Shown: positions 1 to 11,785, counted from the first letter of the stretch. The stretch: DNA of 64,000 bases from Lathyrus oleraceus (GCF_024323335.1 NC_066581.1:182211330-182275329); one strand, 5' to 3'. Notes: generated from the sequence alone by a model not told the origin. Numbers and translations are program-made.

Positions 1-989
1 GAAAAACACTCTCAACCCTGCTAGGGGAAACAACAACCTTCAGACTTGGCTGCTGAAGCGACACCGATCTTGAATCCGCTGGGGAGATAACAATCTCAAA
101 CCTTCTAGGGGAAACAGCAAACTCCAGGCCTGGCTGCTAAGGGAAACAACGATCCAGAAACTGCTGGGGAGACAAGTTCTGAACTTGCTTTAGACGACCC
201 AACCTCTTACAGTACTGGACAGTGTTGAAACACCTTTGAACAAACCGCGACTCATCTGCTTCAGCCAGCAATCAAAGATAGTAACCTGCAAAACGGCAAT
301 TCAGACATGCCCCAGGGGATTGTATGGACAAAATACACTCGAGTGTACTCATCATTCAAAATGATTTTCAAATGTTTTATCTTTCCGCACATTATTGTCT
401 AGCCTTCATGTTTTAAATGCAATGTTTATCAAAAACTCGGACGTTTTTGCAAACAAAACAGTAAAATAAAAACAAGAGAGCAATTTGACTGAATAACAAC
501 TTTTATTGATTGAAAATGGCCTAAAAAGGAAAATACATCAGGAAGCAATTCCTAGGAAGAGGTAATTGTGCTAAAAAAAAGAAATAAACTATCCTATTGG
601 CAATGTGAACACGGCATCCACTATTTTCCAATTCTGTTATGACTCACAGATCCTCAATTTTCTTCCAAATTCCTTCGCTTTCTGAGAAGAATGATTGGAT
701 CGGTCATATCCTTCGAGATGGTAGACACTGAAGCGCAATGAAGTACAGAAAACTCAGACTGTAGCCTTTTCAAGTTTTCAATCCACTGGGATACCCATTT
801 TTGCCTAAGCCGCCTTTGCTGGTTTTCGACTTACCGGGTGTACATATCATTTTTATTCTTTATCCCTAACTTTTGCCCGAACCTTTTTCTTTTTCTTTTG
901 GTTCGCCGGGATGCCCTTTTTTGCCTGGACTCTCTTTTTTTTGTCCAGCGGGTCAATTTATGCGAAGTATTTTTTGACTACATCTGAGT
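1..989 (-). mobile_element. Ogre-1 3' noncoding region
   Basis: This stretch lies downstream of the Ogre-1 integrase and upstream of its 3' LTR, which is outside the window. Positions 1-200 hold imperfect short repeats of the type ctgctaggggaaacaac, also seen near 19400-19900. Positions 780-960 hold the repeated phrases tttttgcctaagccgcc and ttttgcctggact, which recur at 25850-25930 and 48815-48920 in other elements of this lineage. No ORF of coding character is visible. The region is known to be long and repetitive in Ogre elements; its function is not established. Confidence 0.75.
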
Positions 990-2066
990 TTAAGGGGATG
1001 GAAAATCTTCACCATCCATAGTTGTAAGCATCAAGGCTTCACCAGAAAAGACCTTCTTAACAACATATGGACCTTCATAATTCGGAGTCCATTTGCCCCT
1101 ATTATCTGTACCGGGAGGAAGGATCCTCTTCAAAACCAAATCACCTGTCTGATAGCTTCGAGGACGCACTTTCTGATCAAAGGCCTTCTTCATCCTTCTC
1201 TGATACAGTTGTCCATGGCACACGGCTGCCAATCGCTTCTCCTCGATAAGGCTCAACTCATTGAACCTTGTCCGAATCCATTCAGCTTCGTCTAACCTGA
1301 CATCCAGCAGGACTCTTAGAGAAGGAATCTCCACTTCAACAGGTAGGACTGCTTCCATACCATACACAAGGGAGTAAGGGGTTGCCCCAGTCGACGTACG
1401 TACTGAGGTACAGTATCCATGCAAAGCGAAAGGCAACATCTCGTGCCAATCCTTGTATGTAACGACCATCTTTTGCACAATCTTCTTAATGTTCTTGTTT
1501 TCCGCCTCTACATCACCATTCATCTTTGGTCTGTAAGGAGAAGAATTGTGGTGTTCGATCTTGAAATCTCTGCAGAGCTCTTTCATCATCTTGTTATTGA
1601 GGTTCGAACCATTATCAGTGATGATTCTCTCAGGAACCCCATATCGACAGATAATTTCCTTCTTAATGAATCGGGCAACCACTTTCTTGGTAACATTGGC
1701 ATAGGAAACTGCTTCCACCCACTTGGTGAAGTAATCGATCGCAACCAGGATGAAGCAATGTCCATTAGAAGCAGTAGGTTCAATCTTCCCAATCATATCG
1801 ATGCCCCACATTGCGAATGGCCAAGGAGAATTCATAACATTCAGAGGGTTTGGGGGTACATGCACTTTATCTGCATAGATCTGACAATTGTGGCATTTCC
1901 GAGCGTATTTGAAACAATCGGATTCCATGGTTATCCAATAATAACCGGCTCTTAACAACTTCTTGGCCACAGCATGACCACCAGCATGGGTACCGAAAGA
2001 CCCCTCGTGTAATTCCTGCATTAACATGTCTGCTTCGTGTCTATCCACGCATCTGAGCAGAACCAT
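990..2066 (-). pseudogene. Ogre-1 integrase domain (pol C-terminal part)
   Basis: This is the integrase of a Ty3/gypsy Tat-lineage element, the enzyme that inserts the cDNA into the chromosome. Visible in order: an HHCC zinc-binding region (about residues 15-65, ending KCHNCQIYADK), the first catalytic Asp in MWGIDMIG (about residue 90), the second in ITDNGS (about 150), and the catalytic Glu in NGDVEAENKN (about 187). A basic C-terminal domain follows. It is in the same frame as the RNase H region upstream, separated only by a TAA at 2082-2084. The end is frameshifted: the conserved tail, whose next codons read NSDVVKKYFA, lies in another frame just past the stop at 990, so about one base was lost. 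Ogre-3 keeps this tail in frame at 25977. The catalytic residues are intact. Confidence 0.93.
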
Positions 2067-2081
2067 GTCAAAGTTCCTCTT

Positions 2082-2783
2082 TTACAACATATCATCCTGA
2101 TTCAAATAAAAGCTTACAACTAACCTTCGCAACGTCTTCTTGTCATTCTTTGACGCTCCTTCAGGATACTCCTGGCTTCTGAGGAAATTCTTAATATCAT
2201 AGAACCACGGTGTCTCATCAACAACAAACTCGGCTGCAAACACATACGCAGGCCTCTCGAGTCGATTCACAGCAATGTGTGGCACGTGATTCTGCCAATG
2301 AACTTTAATCATGGAAGACAATGTGGCTAAGGCATCAGCCATCTGATTTTCATCTCGGGGTACATGATACAACTTCACTGTCTTGAAGAAAGTCAGGATC
2401 CTTCTGGTATAATCTCTATAAGGAATCAAATGCGGCTGATGAGTATTCCAGTCTCCATTGACTCGGTTAATCACTATAGCGGAATCTCCATAAATGTCCA
2501 GAGTTTTGATCCTTAGATCGATGGCTTCTTCAATCCCCATGATACAAGCCTCGTACTCAGCTTCGTTGTTGGTTACTTCAAAAGTCAACCTGGCAGAAAA
2601 AGGTAAGTGTGCACCTTTAGGATTGATGAGTACTGCCCCAACACAATTTCCATTCACATTTACCGCCCCATCAAACATCAGTGTCCACTTGTCATCAGGA
2701 TCCGGTCCTTCCTCGACAAGAGGCTCTTCACAAGCTTTCATCTTTAAGTACATGATGTCTTCATCAGGGAATTCAAACATCAT
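2082..2783 (-). pseudogene. Ogre-1 second RNase H (archaeal-type, aRH)
   Basis: This is the additional RNase H found in the Tat lineage between the original RNase H and integrase; it would degrade RNA in the RNA:DNA hybrid during reverse transcription. The acidic active-site residues are visible: Asp in WTLMFDGAVN, Glu in TNNEAEYEAC, Asp in LDIYGDSAIV, and Asp in DENQMADALA. It continues in frame with the RT-RH part across a TAA at 2850-2852 and with integrase across the TAA at 2082-2084. The M shown at 2783 is internal, not a real start. The presence of this domain is what places the element in Tat rather than in the chromoviruses or Athila. Function is inferred from family knowledge. Confidence 0.92.
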
Positions 2784-2849
2784 CGGCTGATAGTCATCAA
2801 TTGGTTGCTCGGCAAGGTAATCAGACAGAATACGACCTTTGATGGCCTT

Positions 2850-3350
2850 TTAAGACGTGTACTGGATGTCATACTCTGTCAAAATCATCTGCCAACGAGC
2901 CACTCGTCCGGTGAGAGTCGGCTTTTCAAAGATATACTTCATTAGATCCATCTTAGAAATCAACAAGGTAGTATGGTTCAACATATACTGTCTCAGTCGG
3001 CGAGCAGCCCATGCCAAAGCGCAACAAGTTTTCTCGAGCAGTGAATATCTTGTTTCACAGTCGGTAAACATTTTGCTAAGGTAGTATATTGCATGCTCTT
3101 TTCGAACAGACTCGTCATGCTGTCCCAATACACACCCCATCGAATTCTCTGTTACTGAAAGGTACATTATCAAAGGCCTCCCCGGAACTGGAGGTATAAG
3201 AATTGGAGGTTTCTTCAAATATTCTTTTATCTTATCAAAAGCTTTTTGACAGTCATTGTTCCACCTGATTGCTTGATCTTTTCTTAGCAATTTGAATATC
3301 GGTTCGCACGTGGCTGTTAGGTGAGATACGAACCGTGCAATGTAATTCAA
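2850..3350 (-). pseudogene. Ogre-1 first RNase H domain (catalytically degenerate)
   Basis: This is the ancestral Ty3/gypsy RNase H following RT. The fold is recognisable from the connecting segment (KAFDKIKEYLKKPPIL), the core strand MYLSVTENSMGCVLGQ and the region ETRYSLLEKTCCALAWA. The first catalytic Asp, normally in a DAS motif, is absent (LSVTENS), and the TDH motif is replaced by SKMDL. Loss of these residues is usual in Tat elements, which rely on the second RNase H next door. It is in frame with RT across a TAG at 3372-3374 and with the second RNase H across the TAA at its end. Confidence 0.9.
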
Positions 3351-3371
3351 CCTCCCTAAAAAGCCACGAAC

Positions 3372-4431
3372 CTACTTTTCCGTTCTTGGTTCAGGCATTT
3401 CTTGAATAGCTTTTACTTTCGCTGGGTCAACCTCAATCCCTTTCTCACTGACAATGAAGCCCAACAGCTTTCCGGATCTCACTCCAAACGTACACTTGTT
3501 TGGATTCAGCCTCAGTTTGAATTTTCTCAGTCTTTCAAACAACTTTTGCAAGTTTACCAAGTGCTCCTCTTTTGTCTGAGACTTCGCAATCATATCATCC
3601 ACGTACACTTCAATTTCTTTGTGCATCATGTCATGAAAGAGAGTCGTCATAGCCCTCTGATAGGTAGCACCGGCGTTCTTCAACCCAAATGGCATCACCT
3701 TATAACAGAACGTGCCCCAAGGTGTAATGAATGTCGTCTTCTCCATGTCTTCTGGCACCATCTTGATCTGATTATAGCCAGAAAATCCGTCCATGAAAGA
3801 GAAAACCGAGGATTGAGCAGTATTATCGACCAATACATCAATGTGAGGTAATGGGAAGTCATCTTTCGGACTGGCTCTATTTAAATCTCGGTAATCGACA
3901 CACATCCTGACTTTACCATCCTTCTTCGGCACGGGTACGATGTTGGCCACACAAGGGGGATAATTGGTCACTGCCAAAAAACCCGCATCCAACTGTTTCT
4001 GAACCTCCTCCTTGATCTTGACAGCCATATCAGGACTAGTTCTGCGAAGCTTCTGCTTTACCGAAGGACAATCTTCTCTGAGAGGTAGCCTGTGCACCAC
4101 AATATCTGTATCCAAACTAGGCATATCTTGATACGACCATGCGAATATCTCCACATATTCTCGCAGCATTTCAATCAGCCCTCTCTTGACCTTTTTCTCT
4201 AAAGCAGCCCCTATCTTGATCTCTTTCCTGGCGTCCTCAGTACGAAGTTTAATGACTTCCAACTCTTCCTGATGAGTTTGGATGACCCTTTCTTCCTGTT
4301 TCAATAATCTGGCCAATTCTTTGGGGAGTTCACAGTCTTCTTCACTCTCATCTTCGGCTTGGTAAATGGGATTATCGAAATCATACTGAGCCATAACAGA
4401 ACTGTTTTTAATGGAATCCGCGAGATCAATT
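3372..4431 (-). pseudogene. Ogre-1 reverse transcriptase domain (second exon of the polyprotein)
   Basis: This is the Ty3/gypsy reverse transcriptase. Visible motifs are VPKKDGKVRMCVDYRDLN (about residue 155 counted from 4394), FMDGFSGYNQI (about 195), TPWGTFCYKVMPFGLKNAG (about 225) and the catalytic YVDDMIAKS (about 265), so the active-site YxDD is intact. An acidic, charged N-terminal segment precedes it. The frame is open upstream of the first Met (4394) to 4431, where I place a 3' splice site. Removing the candidate intron 4432-4685 joins this frame to gag-protease without a shift. The domain ends at an in-frame TAG (3372-3374) that separates it from RNase H. Without the stops at 3372, 2850 and 2082 the whole 990-4431 stretch is one open frame. 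Confidence 0.93.
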
Positions 4432-4685
4432 CTGCACGAATGATGTTTAATGCTTTATTTTAGAAAAGAGTTCAAGGAAGTCAAAAAAACAAAAACATTG
4501 CCATTTTTATTGATTTGAAAATGAAAGTAAAAACAGAAAGACAGTGAGCATAAATTTGTTTGCTAAACGTCCTTTATTAATGATAATCATTGAAAATTCA
4601 AACCTGATGTGGCCCTACAATGAACCACTACGCCCCGGGAAGAGCGTAGGGTTTTTGTGCAAAATGAAAAACAAAAGAAAATTAC
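4432..4685 (-). other. Candidate spliceosomal intron between Ogre-1 protease and RT
   Basis: On the minus strand the segment begins GTAATTTTCTTTTG immediately after the GA of the last protease codon and ends TTCGTGCAG. It is AT-rich and T-rich towards the 3' end, as plant introns are. The TAA that ends gag-protease (4682-4684) lies inside it. Its length is 254 bp, not a multiple of three, and excision places protease and RT in one frame. Published Ogre elements are known to have an intron at this place. The exact sites here are my reading and have not been tested on transcripts. Confidence 0.72.
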
Positions 4686-7600
4686 TCTGTCTGAAGAGTA
4701 ACTTGGATTATTTCTTCGGCAGTCCAATTGTTGATCGTCTCCCCTGGAGCACACGGGCGCACCCAACTGTCCAGATCACAATCACTATCGCCATCTTCAT
4801 TGCCTGCTGCAAAGACATCACCATGATTCATCAATCCAGCGCTGGTGAAGGTACACGGCCCTTTCTGATCCTGGTCACGCTGCTCTGATTGAAGAGGCTG
4901 ATAACCAATGCCAAATTTGTCTTCCTTCACGGGCATGTCAATCATCTTTCCCCAGCCCTCCGCATTACCTGAATTAACGACCTCCAGAGCTTTCTTATAG
5001 GATGCAATTGGGGCACTTGGCTTCTTCTGCTCAACAAAAGCCACCTTATCAATATCAATAGTCTCAAAAGCTTGACAAAGAGTTTCATGAATTTTTCCAT
5101 CCATCTCCACATATTTGAAGGAAGATAGATGACTCACAAGAATGTCCTCTTCGCTGCACACGGTTACAACCTGACCGTTCCACACATACTTCAGCTTTTG
5201 ATGGAGAGTTGAAGAAAGTGCTCCGGCCCCATGTATCCAGGGACGCCCCAACAGACAACTATATGCTGGTTGGATATCCATCACATAGAAGACAATATCA
5301 AACACTTCTGGGCCAATCTTCACGGGCAGCGTGACTTCGCCGAAAACCGATCGCTTGGATCCATCGAAAGCACGGACAACCAGATCACTCGGTGTGACGA
5401 CAACACCTTCAACATCAAGTTTAATTAGAACCTTTTTGGGCAACACATTCAAAGAGGAGCCGGTATCAACCAACACATGTGACAACACTGCACCTTTGCA
5501 CTCCATTGTGATATGCAAAGCTCTATTGTGATTACGACCCTCAGGTGTCAAATCTGAATTTGTGAAACCTAAACCATGTCTTGTGTTTACATTGGCAATA
5601 ACACCCTCGAGCTGATTAACGGAAATCTCTTGAGGTACATACGCCATATTCAACATTTTTAGCAAGGCGTTACGATGTGCCTCAGAACACATTAACAGGG
5701 AGAGAATAGAGATTTTCGACGGCGTTTGGTTCAACTGATCCACAATTTTATAATCACTTTTCTTGATGATTTTCATGAATTCCTCCACATCCTTCTCAAA
5801 AGAACCCTCAGGCCCCTCCTTCCGCCCTGATTCTTCCTCAACCACAGCTTTTTTTCCTTTTGCTTTAGCGAGAGCCTCAGCATTATTGTCTTTTGGAATT
5901 TGTGGTGCAAACAGACGACCACTTCTTGTAAACCCTCTGAGTCCTCCCACATTATCCACAGCCGGACCAACTGTTACGGGAGTCTTTTTTGACAAATCAA
6001 TAGTTACTTGAGCATGACTTACTGGTCTAGTCCGACTTTCTGACCTTCTATTATTGCGGAAAGCATTGTCATATTGCCATGGGATTGCCCTACCATTCTC
6101 AAACAATCTTCCACCAGAAGCAGCAATGGTGGTAGGAGCACCGACAGTTACCGGAGCAGATATGGTCACAGGAGTACCAATAGTTACCGGCGCATTAACA
6201 GTTCTCGGAGCACGTCCAGAACCTTCTGACGGCTTAAAGTAAATGGTAACAATTGATACCTCTCCACGGTCTTTCATTACTCGACCAAATTGTAAGCAAC
6301 CTTCATCTATCAATCCCTGGATACCTTTTTTCAGTTTCCCACAACCATTCTCATGATTGTCACAATCTGAGCAGATCTCATCACAGCCCGGGAACACTCC
6401 CCCTTTCAGTAGACATTCTTTCACCACAAACAACGAAGTCTGGACCTCATCAACATCGACTACCAAGTCCAAAGCTTCCTCATCTTCCACACTGTTCACT
6501 CTAGGCCCACCATGCTGTGGCATAGGATTATTCACTACATTCGGCACAGGAGCAAAGTTAATCGCTTTAGCGTCAATCAAATCCTGAACTTTATGGTGAA
6601 AAGCCCGACAATTCTCAATGTGATGCCCTGGTGCACTAGAATGAAAATCACACCGGACATTAGCATCATACCCAGCAGGAATCCTCGTCAACGGAGCCAT
6701 AGTACGAAGTTCAACAAACTTTAGCCTGAGCAGTTCAGGAAGCAACTCAGCATAAGTCATTGGCAGCGGATCAAAATGACGCTCTGGCATTCTCTGTCTA
6801 TGTTGAAATGGGCGTTGTTGTTGTTGTTGTGGTTGTCCTCGTTGTTGTTGTTGTTGTTGTGGTTGGGGTGCTGGAATAGTCACAGCACCGACCTGACGAT
6901 ATTGTCCTCTGTTCATATTCCTCCAATGGTGCACAGCATTTGCTTCACCCTCTCTCCTTCTGGGTGCCCCCGAAAATGGCTTCTTAGAACTCGAAGACCT
7001 TGACGAGCCAGGATCTTGGATCTTTCCTGCTTTGATAAGACTTTCTGTTCTCTCTCCGCATATCACAACATCCGAAAAGCTACCAAACGGGCAACTTCCC
7101 ATACGGTCCATGAACACACCTTGCAAGGTCCCAATGAACATGTCAGTCAGTTCTCTCTCCAACATCAGAGGTTTCACTCTTGCGGCTAGTTCACGCCACC
7201 TCTGGGCGTATTCCTTGAAGCTCTCACCAGTCTTCTGAAACAAGCTCTGCAGTTGGGTTCTGCTCGGAGCCATATCCATGTTGTGCTTATACTGTCTCAG
7301 AAAAGCTTCACCCAAATCTCTCCAACTTCTAATGGATTTTCTCTTCAAGTCCATGTACCAGTCCAAAGATGCTTCAGACAAGCTGTCTTGGAAAAAGTAC
7401 ATCCACATCTTCTCATCATCAATATATGCGGATATCTTTCTGTAATAAGCCTGCACGTGAGTGCGAGGACAAGAAGTGCCATTGTATTTATCAAAGGATG
7501 GCGCTTTGAATTTGTAAGGGATCCTCAATCCATCAACTAGACCCATATTGGTAACATCAAAGCCCAACAAATTCTGACATTCCATGGCACGGATCTTCTC

Positions 7601-8008
7601 AGCTAGGGCGTCAACTTTTCTATCCCTCTCTTCAGTCCTTCCTACTTCATCATCATCACTGAGGACAGTGAACATATCTTCCTGTCTGTCAACCAAATGA
7701 GCAGGATGGCGGGCTGTAGCACGGGCCACTCGAGCATTAGTAGTCTTTGCAGTGATGGGTTGTCCATTGATCCTGATACCCCTCAATTCATCACCCAAAG
7801 CATAGTTATTGACAGGGATGGTGGCAGCAATGGTGTCATTAACAGGGGCTCCTTCCAGCAAGTTCCGACTGACAGGTGGAATCACAATCTCTTGTCTCTA
7901 GGCCAAGGCTCGAAGTTCCTCTTGCCCTTGCACGACCCCTTGCATCATATTCATGAATTGAGCCATGTTGGCCCTCATCTCTACTAATTCTGCCTGAACT
8001 TGATCCAT
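4682..8008 (-). pseudogene. Ogre-1 gag-protease
   Basis: This encodes the capsid-type Gag and the aspartic protease of a Tat-lineage element. The long open part starts at 7885 (1067 codons), but the same frame is open upstream to an ATG at 8006-8008, broken only by a TAG at 7898-7900; I take 8008 as the original start. Counting from 7885: the gag homology region spans about residues 115-290 (YKFKAPSFDKYNG to GERTESLIKAGK), a glutamine-rich stretch about 335-375, a Cys/His knuckle-like motif about 410-430 (CDFHSSAPGHHIENC), the protease core with catalytic DTGSS near 805, and LLGRPWI near 882. A glycine-containing GWGKMI...FGIGYQPL segment lies near the end. Short P-V-T-I-G repeats sit near residues 555-585. 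The protein ends at a TAA that is probably intronic. Confidence 0.92.
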
Positions 8009-8962
8009 GATCCTCTATTGATTCAACCTTGTCGCGTATCGGTGCGGACGATGCTCAGCAATCCTGCCTAAGTCAGGAACCATAGTGAGAAATCTTCTTC
8101 AAGAATGCCTGTAATGCAAGAATGATATGTGTATGATGCATATGCAGGTTAACTTTTCTTTTTTATGCATTATTTTTTTTGAAAATAAACATGCTATGAT
8201 GCAAAATGATGAAGCCATGGCAGGTTGGTTGTGCATCCCAAGGCACAGGATCAGAGCTTCAGTATCGGAACCGGGAACCATAGGACATGGTCATCAACTG
8301 AACAAGTCAACGTTTGAACAAGTACCCTCCAATTCAACCTGGGGATCCGAAATAAACGGAACCCGCTGATAAATACCACGGACAGAACTCCGGCGTCTCA
8401 GAAATAAACGTCCATAAATCTGACTGAACCAAAGTGACCATCACGGCATCACTGACAGAACCGGTGCTGTAAGAATCAGCCCTCCCCTCACAGGTGAATT
8501 CTAATAAGGTCATCCTAAGGCGGATAATGGTCTCGACAATCGGGCAAAGATACTCAACGGGTTTGCCCTTTCGGGTGTGCCATTGCAGCTCTTATAAGAT
8601 CATCTAAACCAAAGATCTGGGAAAGAGCGGTCACCGAAGTCAACAACTCAAATGAGATAACCCTACCAGAGTGGAATACTCCAAACGGAAGGACTCTCTC
8701 AAAAGAACCTCGTCCGGTTGTGGTATGTCATATCTCCGCATCATGTCATGACAACATGTGAGGAAACATCAGACCACGCTAATCCTAGGTGTATACTCGG
8801 GCATGGGTTTTATACTCCAGCACAATGATAATATGATGCATGCAACAGTATAGGACACATAAGATGCAATGCAAGCACATAAGTATGCGAAGCAATAAAT
8901 AACTAACACACAATAGACAGTAAACAAACAAACGCTAGGAAAGGCCCGCTAGGGAAAATAAT
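8009..8962 (-). mobile_element. Ogre-1 5' untranslated leader
   Basis: This leader lies between the primer binding site and the gag start. It matches, in reverse complement, the leader of Ogre-4 (63214-64000): for example both contain cccgagtatacacctagg and tttgcccgattgtcgaaacc-like phrases, so the two elements belong to closely related families. No ORF upstream of gag is convincing here, although some Ogre elements carry an extra ORF1 at this position. Confidence 0.8.
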
Positions 8963-8980
8963 TCCCCGGCAGAGTCGCCA
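8963..8980 (-). promoter_or_regulatory. Ogre-1 primer binding site (tRNA-Arg type)
   Basis: The minus strand reads TGGCGACTCTGCCGGGGA two bases inside the LTR end. It matches the Ogre/Tat primer binding site class complementary to tRNA-Arg, and differs by one base from the Ogre-4 site at 63196-63213. It marks the start of minus-strand cDNA synthesis and sets the orientation of the element. Confidence 0.88.
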
Positions 8981-11419
8981 GCTGTCGCTCCCCAGGATTT
9001 CCCGAATCCAGGTACAAACGTGAAAAGAGGCAAGGAAAAGAAAGAATAGAGTCGTCAGCTATGTACTTTTATCCCAAGAGGAGGGAAAGGTAGTATTGCA
9101 TAACCTAGAGGGAACGGATAAAACAAAGTCTCGAACCAAAGAAAACTGGGTAAGGGGGCCGGTTACGTGAAGGGAAGGTTATCGCACCCCTTCACGTTTG
9201 TGGTACTCCACAGGATCCACGTTTGCTAGTTATGTCTAAAGTGTGTGTAAAAAAAGTCCTACAAGCAATGCGAAAGAGAGAAAATCAAAGTAGGGAAAAT
9301 AAAGAGTTATTGCTCGCACAGGCCCTACCCTGCTGCATACGTATCTCAAGAAGGATTGAGAATCAGAGCACCGTAGCTCGGCTAATCTATTTCTATTTGT
9401 TTTGTGTTTTTTAGATGGACGACGTTACTACGCAATCTACCGGATGCTCGACCTTTGGAGACTTACTCACCTGTAGTAGAAGGAGTTAACGTGTCCTTAA
9501 GAGAAGAAAATCAAAGAGTTTGTTTGTGTTTTAGAAATGCTCATGCAAGAAAGGAAGTCCTAGACGAAGGAACCGTGCTACCTTAATTGACATGCAAACG
9601 AGAGACTATACAAAGTCTAGCAATCCTATGGGGATACAACAAGCAAGTCTCAAAAGAGAACAAAAACTGGAAATGGAATGCCAATCAATGGGCTTACATC
9701 CAACTCCAAAAACAAACGGGAAACAGAAAGCCAATCGCTGGTCTTACATCTAACTCCACAAAACAGGAAACAAATAGCCAATCAATGGTCTTACATCTGA
9801 AAGATTCACAAACAAGCAAACAAGCAATCAAGTAACACACGCTATATGAAAACAAGAGGCTCATACAAGGCTGGGCTTTAGTCAAGGGGTCATATCAACC
9901 TCGACAAACAAGCCAACACTGTAGGGGTGTCTGAGGCTCTTAACCACTGACATTGACCGTCAGGGTGAGCAGATGAAAGGTAGTGAGGATAAGACCTCAT
10001 AGCTCTTAACCCGGGCCTGGGTGAGCTCGAATCAATGAAAACATGGGGATCCAGAATGAGGAACCCTACTCCACTTGACTGACTCTATATATAAGATCTT
10101 GGGTGTTTATTCAAAAGCATCAGCACGTAGTGCGAGCATAATGAAAGACTCAACTGAATAGCAGGGGATTGATTGCTAATCCCTTCTATCTGCCAATCGC
10201 CTCTTCACTTAGGAGGACTTAACAAATGACAATGCCTCATTTAGAGGTCTTTAGCACAAATATAAACAAGCACAAACATTGCCTCTTAAGGAGGACTTCA
10301 GCCAAACGCCTGCCAAAAAAGTGACAGGGCTTCTAGACTACATGGAGAAAGAGAGTGGTTACCTAAGTGGTATGCCAACCACAAACCAAATCAAAGCTCA
10401 AGCAAGAGCTAAAAGCGACTAAAGTACTTGTGCAAAAGGCTAGTCAATTAGTAACTCAGACAAACAAATAGAAAACAGACAAAACCAATCAACAGTGTTA
10501 CACCAAGCAAAGCATAAGTGCAAGCACTCAAATTGTTTCATCATTTCAAATGACCTACAAAACAGCAAGGGTTAGTGGTCAAAGTAATTGGCATCTCAAG
10601 AGATGAGGCCAAACCAATCATTATTGCTAAACATCTGAAACATCAAACACAATTGGTGAGTACAAACCACTAGTACCAAGACTAGGGTCAAAGGCAAGTC
10701 AAACAACAAAAACAGCAATCAATACTTCACATGAAGCACATTCAAACATGTCACAAGATGTCCTAAAAAGGATCAAAGCCAAATCAATAAACAAAGTCAT
10801 CAATTGAACAAGATAAGGCAAAGGCAATCAAATGTGATCATCATTGGATATCAAGAATAGAAAATCCATATTAAAACAGAAACACAACCAATGATCATAA
10901 ATTTTTTCATGTAAGATCAACATGATAAACAAAATCCTCATGCAAAAATTTAGGTCTAGATGATATCAAATGACATCTAAATGAAAATGATCAAAGGCAG
11001 CATCCAAATTTGTGACACAAATTGTCACACCCAAAGTTCATGTGTCTAAAACCGAGATGAAATGTGCTAAAAATGCCAAACAAAAGCTCAAAAATAATGT
11101 AAAATGTTATGAATAAGCAATGCAAATTTCAAGGCAATTGGATCAGATATGAGCATTTCACAAATCAATTAGCACCACATGTCACATTTTGCACCATGTT
11201 CAAACACTCAAGCATATTTAAAAATCCAGCCACAATAAAATCAGGCAAATGACATAAAAAAATAAAAGATATCAACACAAGCATGTGGAAAAAAAACTGG
11301 AGTGAAATTGGATCATTTTGCTATTTTTTGTGATTTTTTGAAATGGATGAAAATAAAATGAATTAATGTTGAAAATAATGTGGAAAATGATATTGGAAAG
11401 AAAACTAGAAGCAGCATCA

Positions 11420-11745
11420 AGGAGGATCGAACCAAGGAGCATATGGTCAAAGGCGCTTCATGCAAATCAAATAAACAAAATGATAAGTGCCAACGCTGGA
11501 CTCGAACCCTGGTACTCAAGGTTATTGGCGCGCTCAAATGAAAAACAATTGGAGAATCCAAAACAATCACACGCCAACGATCGAACAGAGAAGCCTAAGG
11601 TCATAGGCGCGCTAGCATCAAAACACATCGTTTGGTTATGGAAAATAAATAAAGAAACACACGCGAGGCCAGGAATCGAACCGGTGAAGGGAAGGTTGCA
11701 AGCGCTACACAGTAAAGCGTTGCGTTTCAAACAGAAACCCTAGCA
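11420..11745 (-). repeat. Imperfect tandem modules with Pol III B-box-like motifs in the Ogre-1 LTR
   Basis: Four modules spaced about 75-95 bp each carry, on the minus strand, a segment like GAGCGCGCC...ACCTT followed about 28 bases later by a B-box-like motif. Two motifs fit the Pol III B-box consensus GGTTCGANTCC fully: GGTTCGAGTCC (11498-11508) and GGTTCGATTCC (11672-11682). Weaker ones lie near 11425 and 11582. I could not fold a full tRNA, so these are not called tRNA genes. Confidence 0.5.
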
Positions 11746-11766
11746 CTGTTCATGGTCGGTCGTTGA

Positions 11767-11785
11767 CGGTGGTTTCCACCGTCTT
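11767..11785. repeat. Short inverted repeat in the Ogre-1 LTR
   Basis: Arms gacggtgg and ccaccgtc are separated by three T bases. Nearly the same hairpin (acggtggtggaaaccaccgt) occurs in both Ogre-2 LTR copies near 14930 and 33160, in a similar upstream part of the LTR. Confidence 0.6.

Noticed and set aside
1419..1955. 178-codon plus-strand ORF
   Set aside because: It is the antisense shadow of the Ogre-1 integrase, whose catalytic motifs are on the minus strand.
7253..7987. Plus-strand ORFs of 95-96 codons opposite Ogre-1 gag
   Set aside because: They are antisense shadows of the gag reading frame.
11480..11700. Possible tRNA genes
   Set aside because: The T-arm-like motifs are good but no acceptor stem, anticodon arm or A box can be paired around them.
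11366..11743. 125-codon ORF and an 87-codon antisense ORF in the Ogre-1 LTR
   Set aside because: No domain, located in an LTR, and explained by the tandem B-box-like modules.
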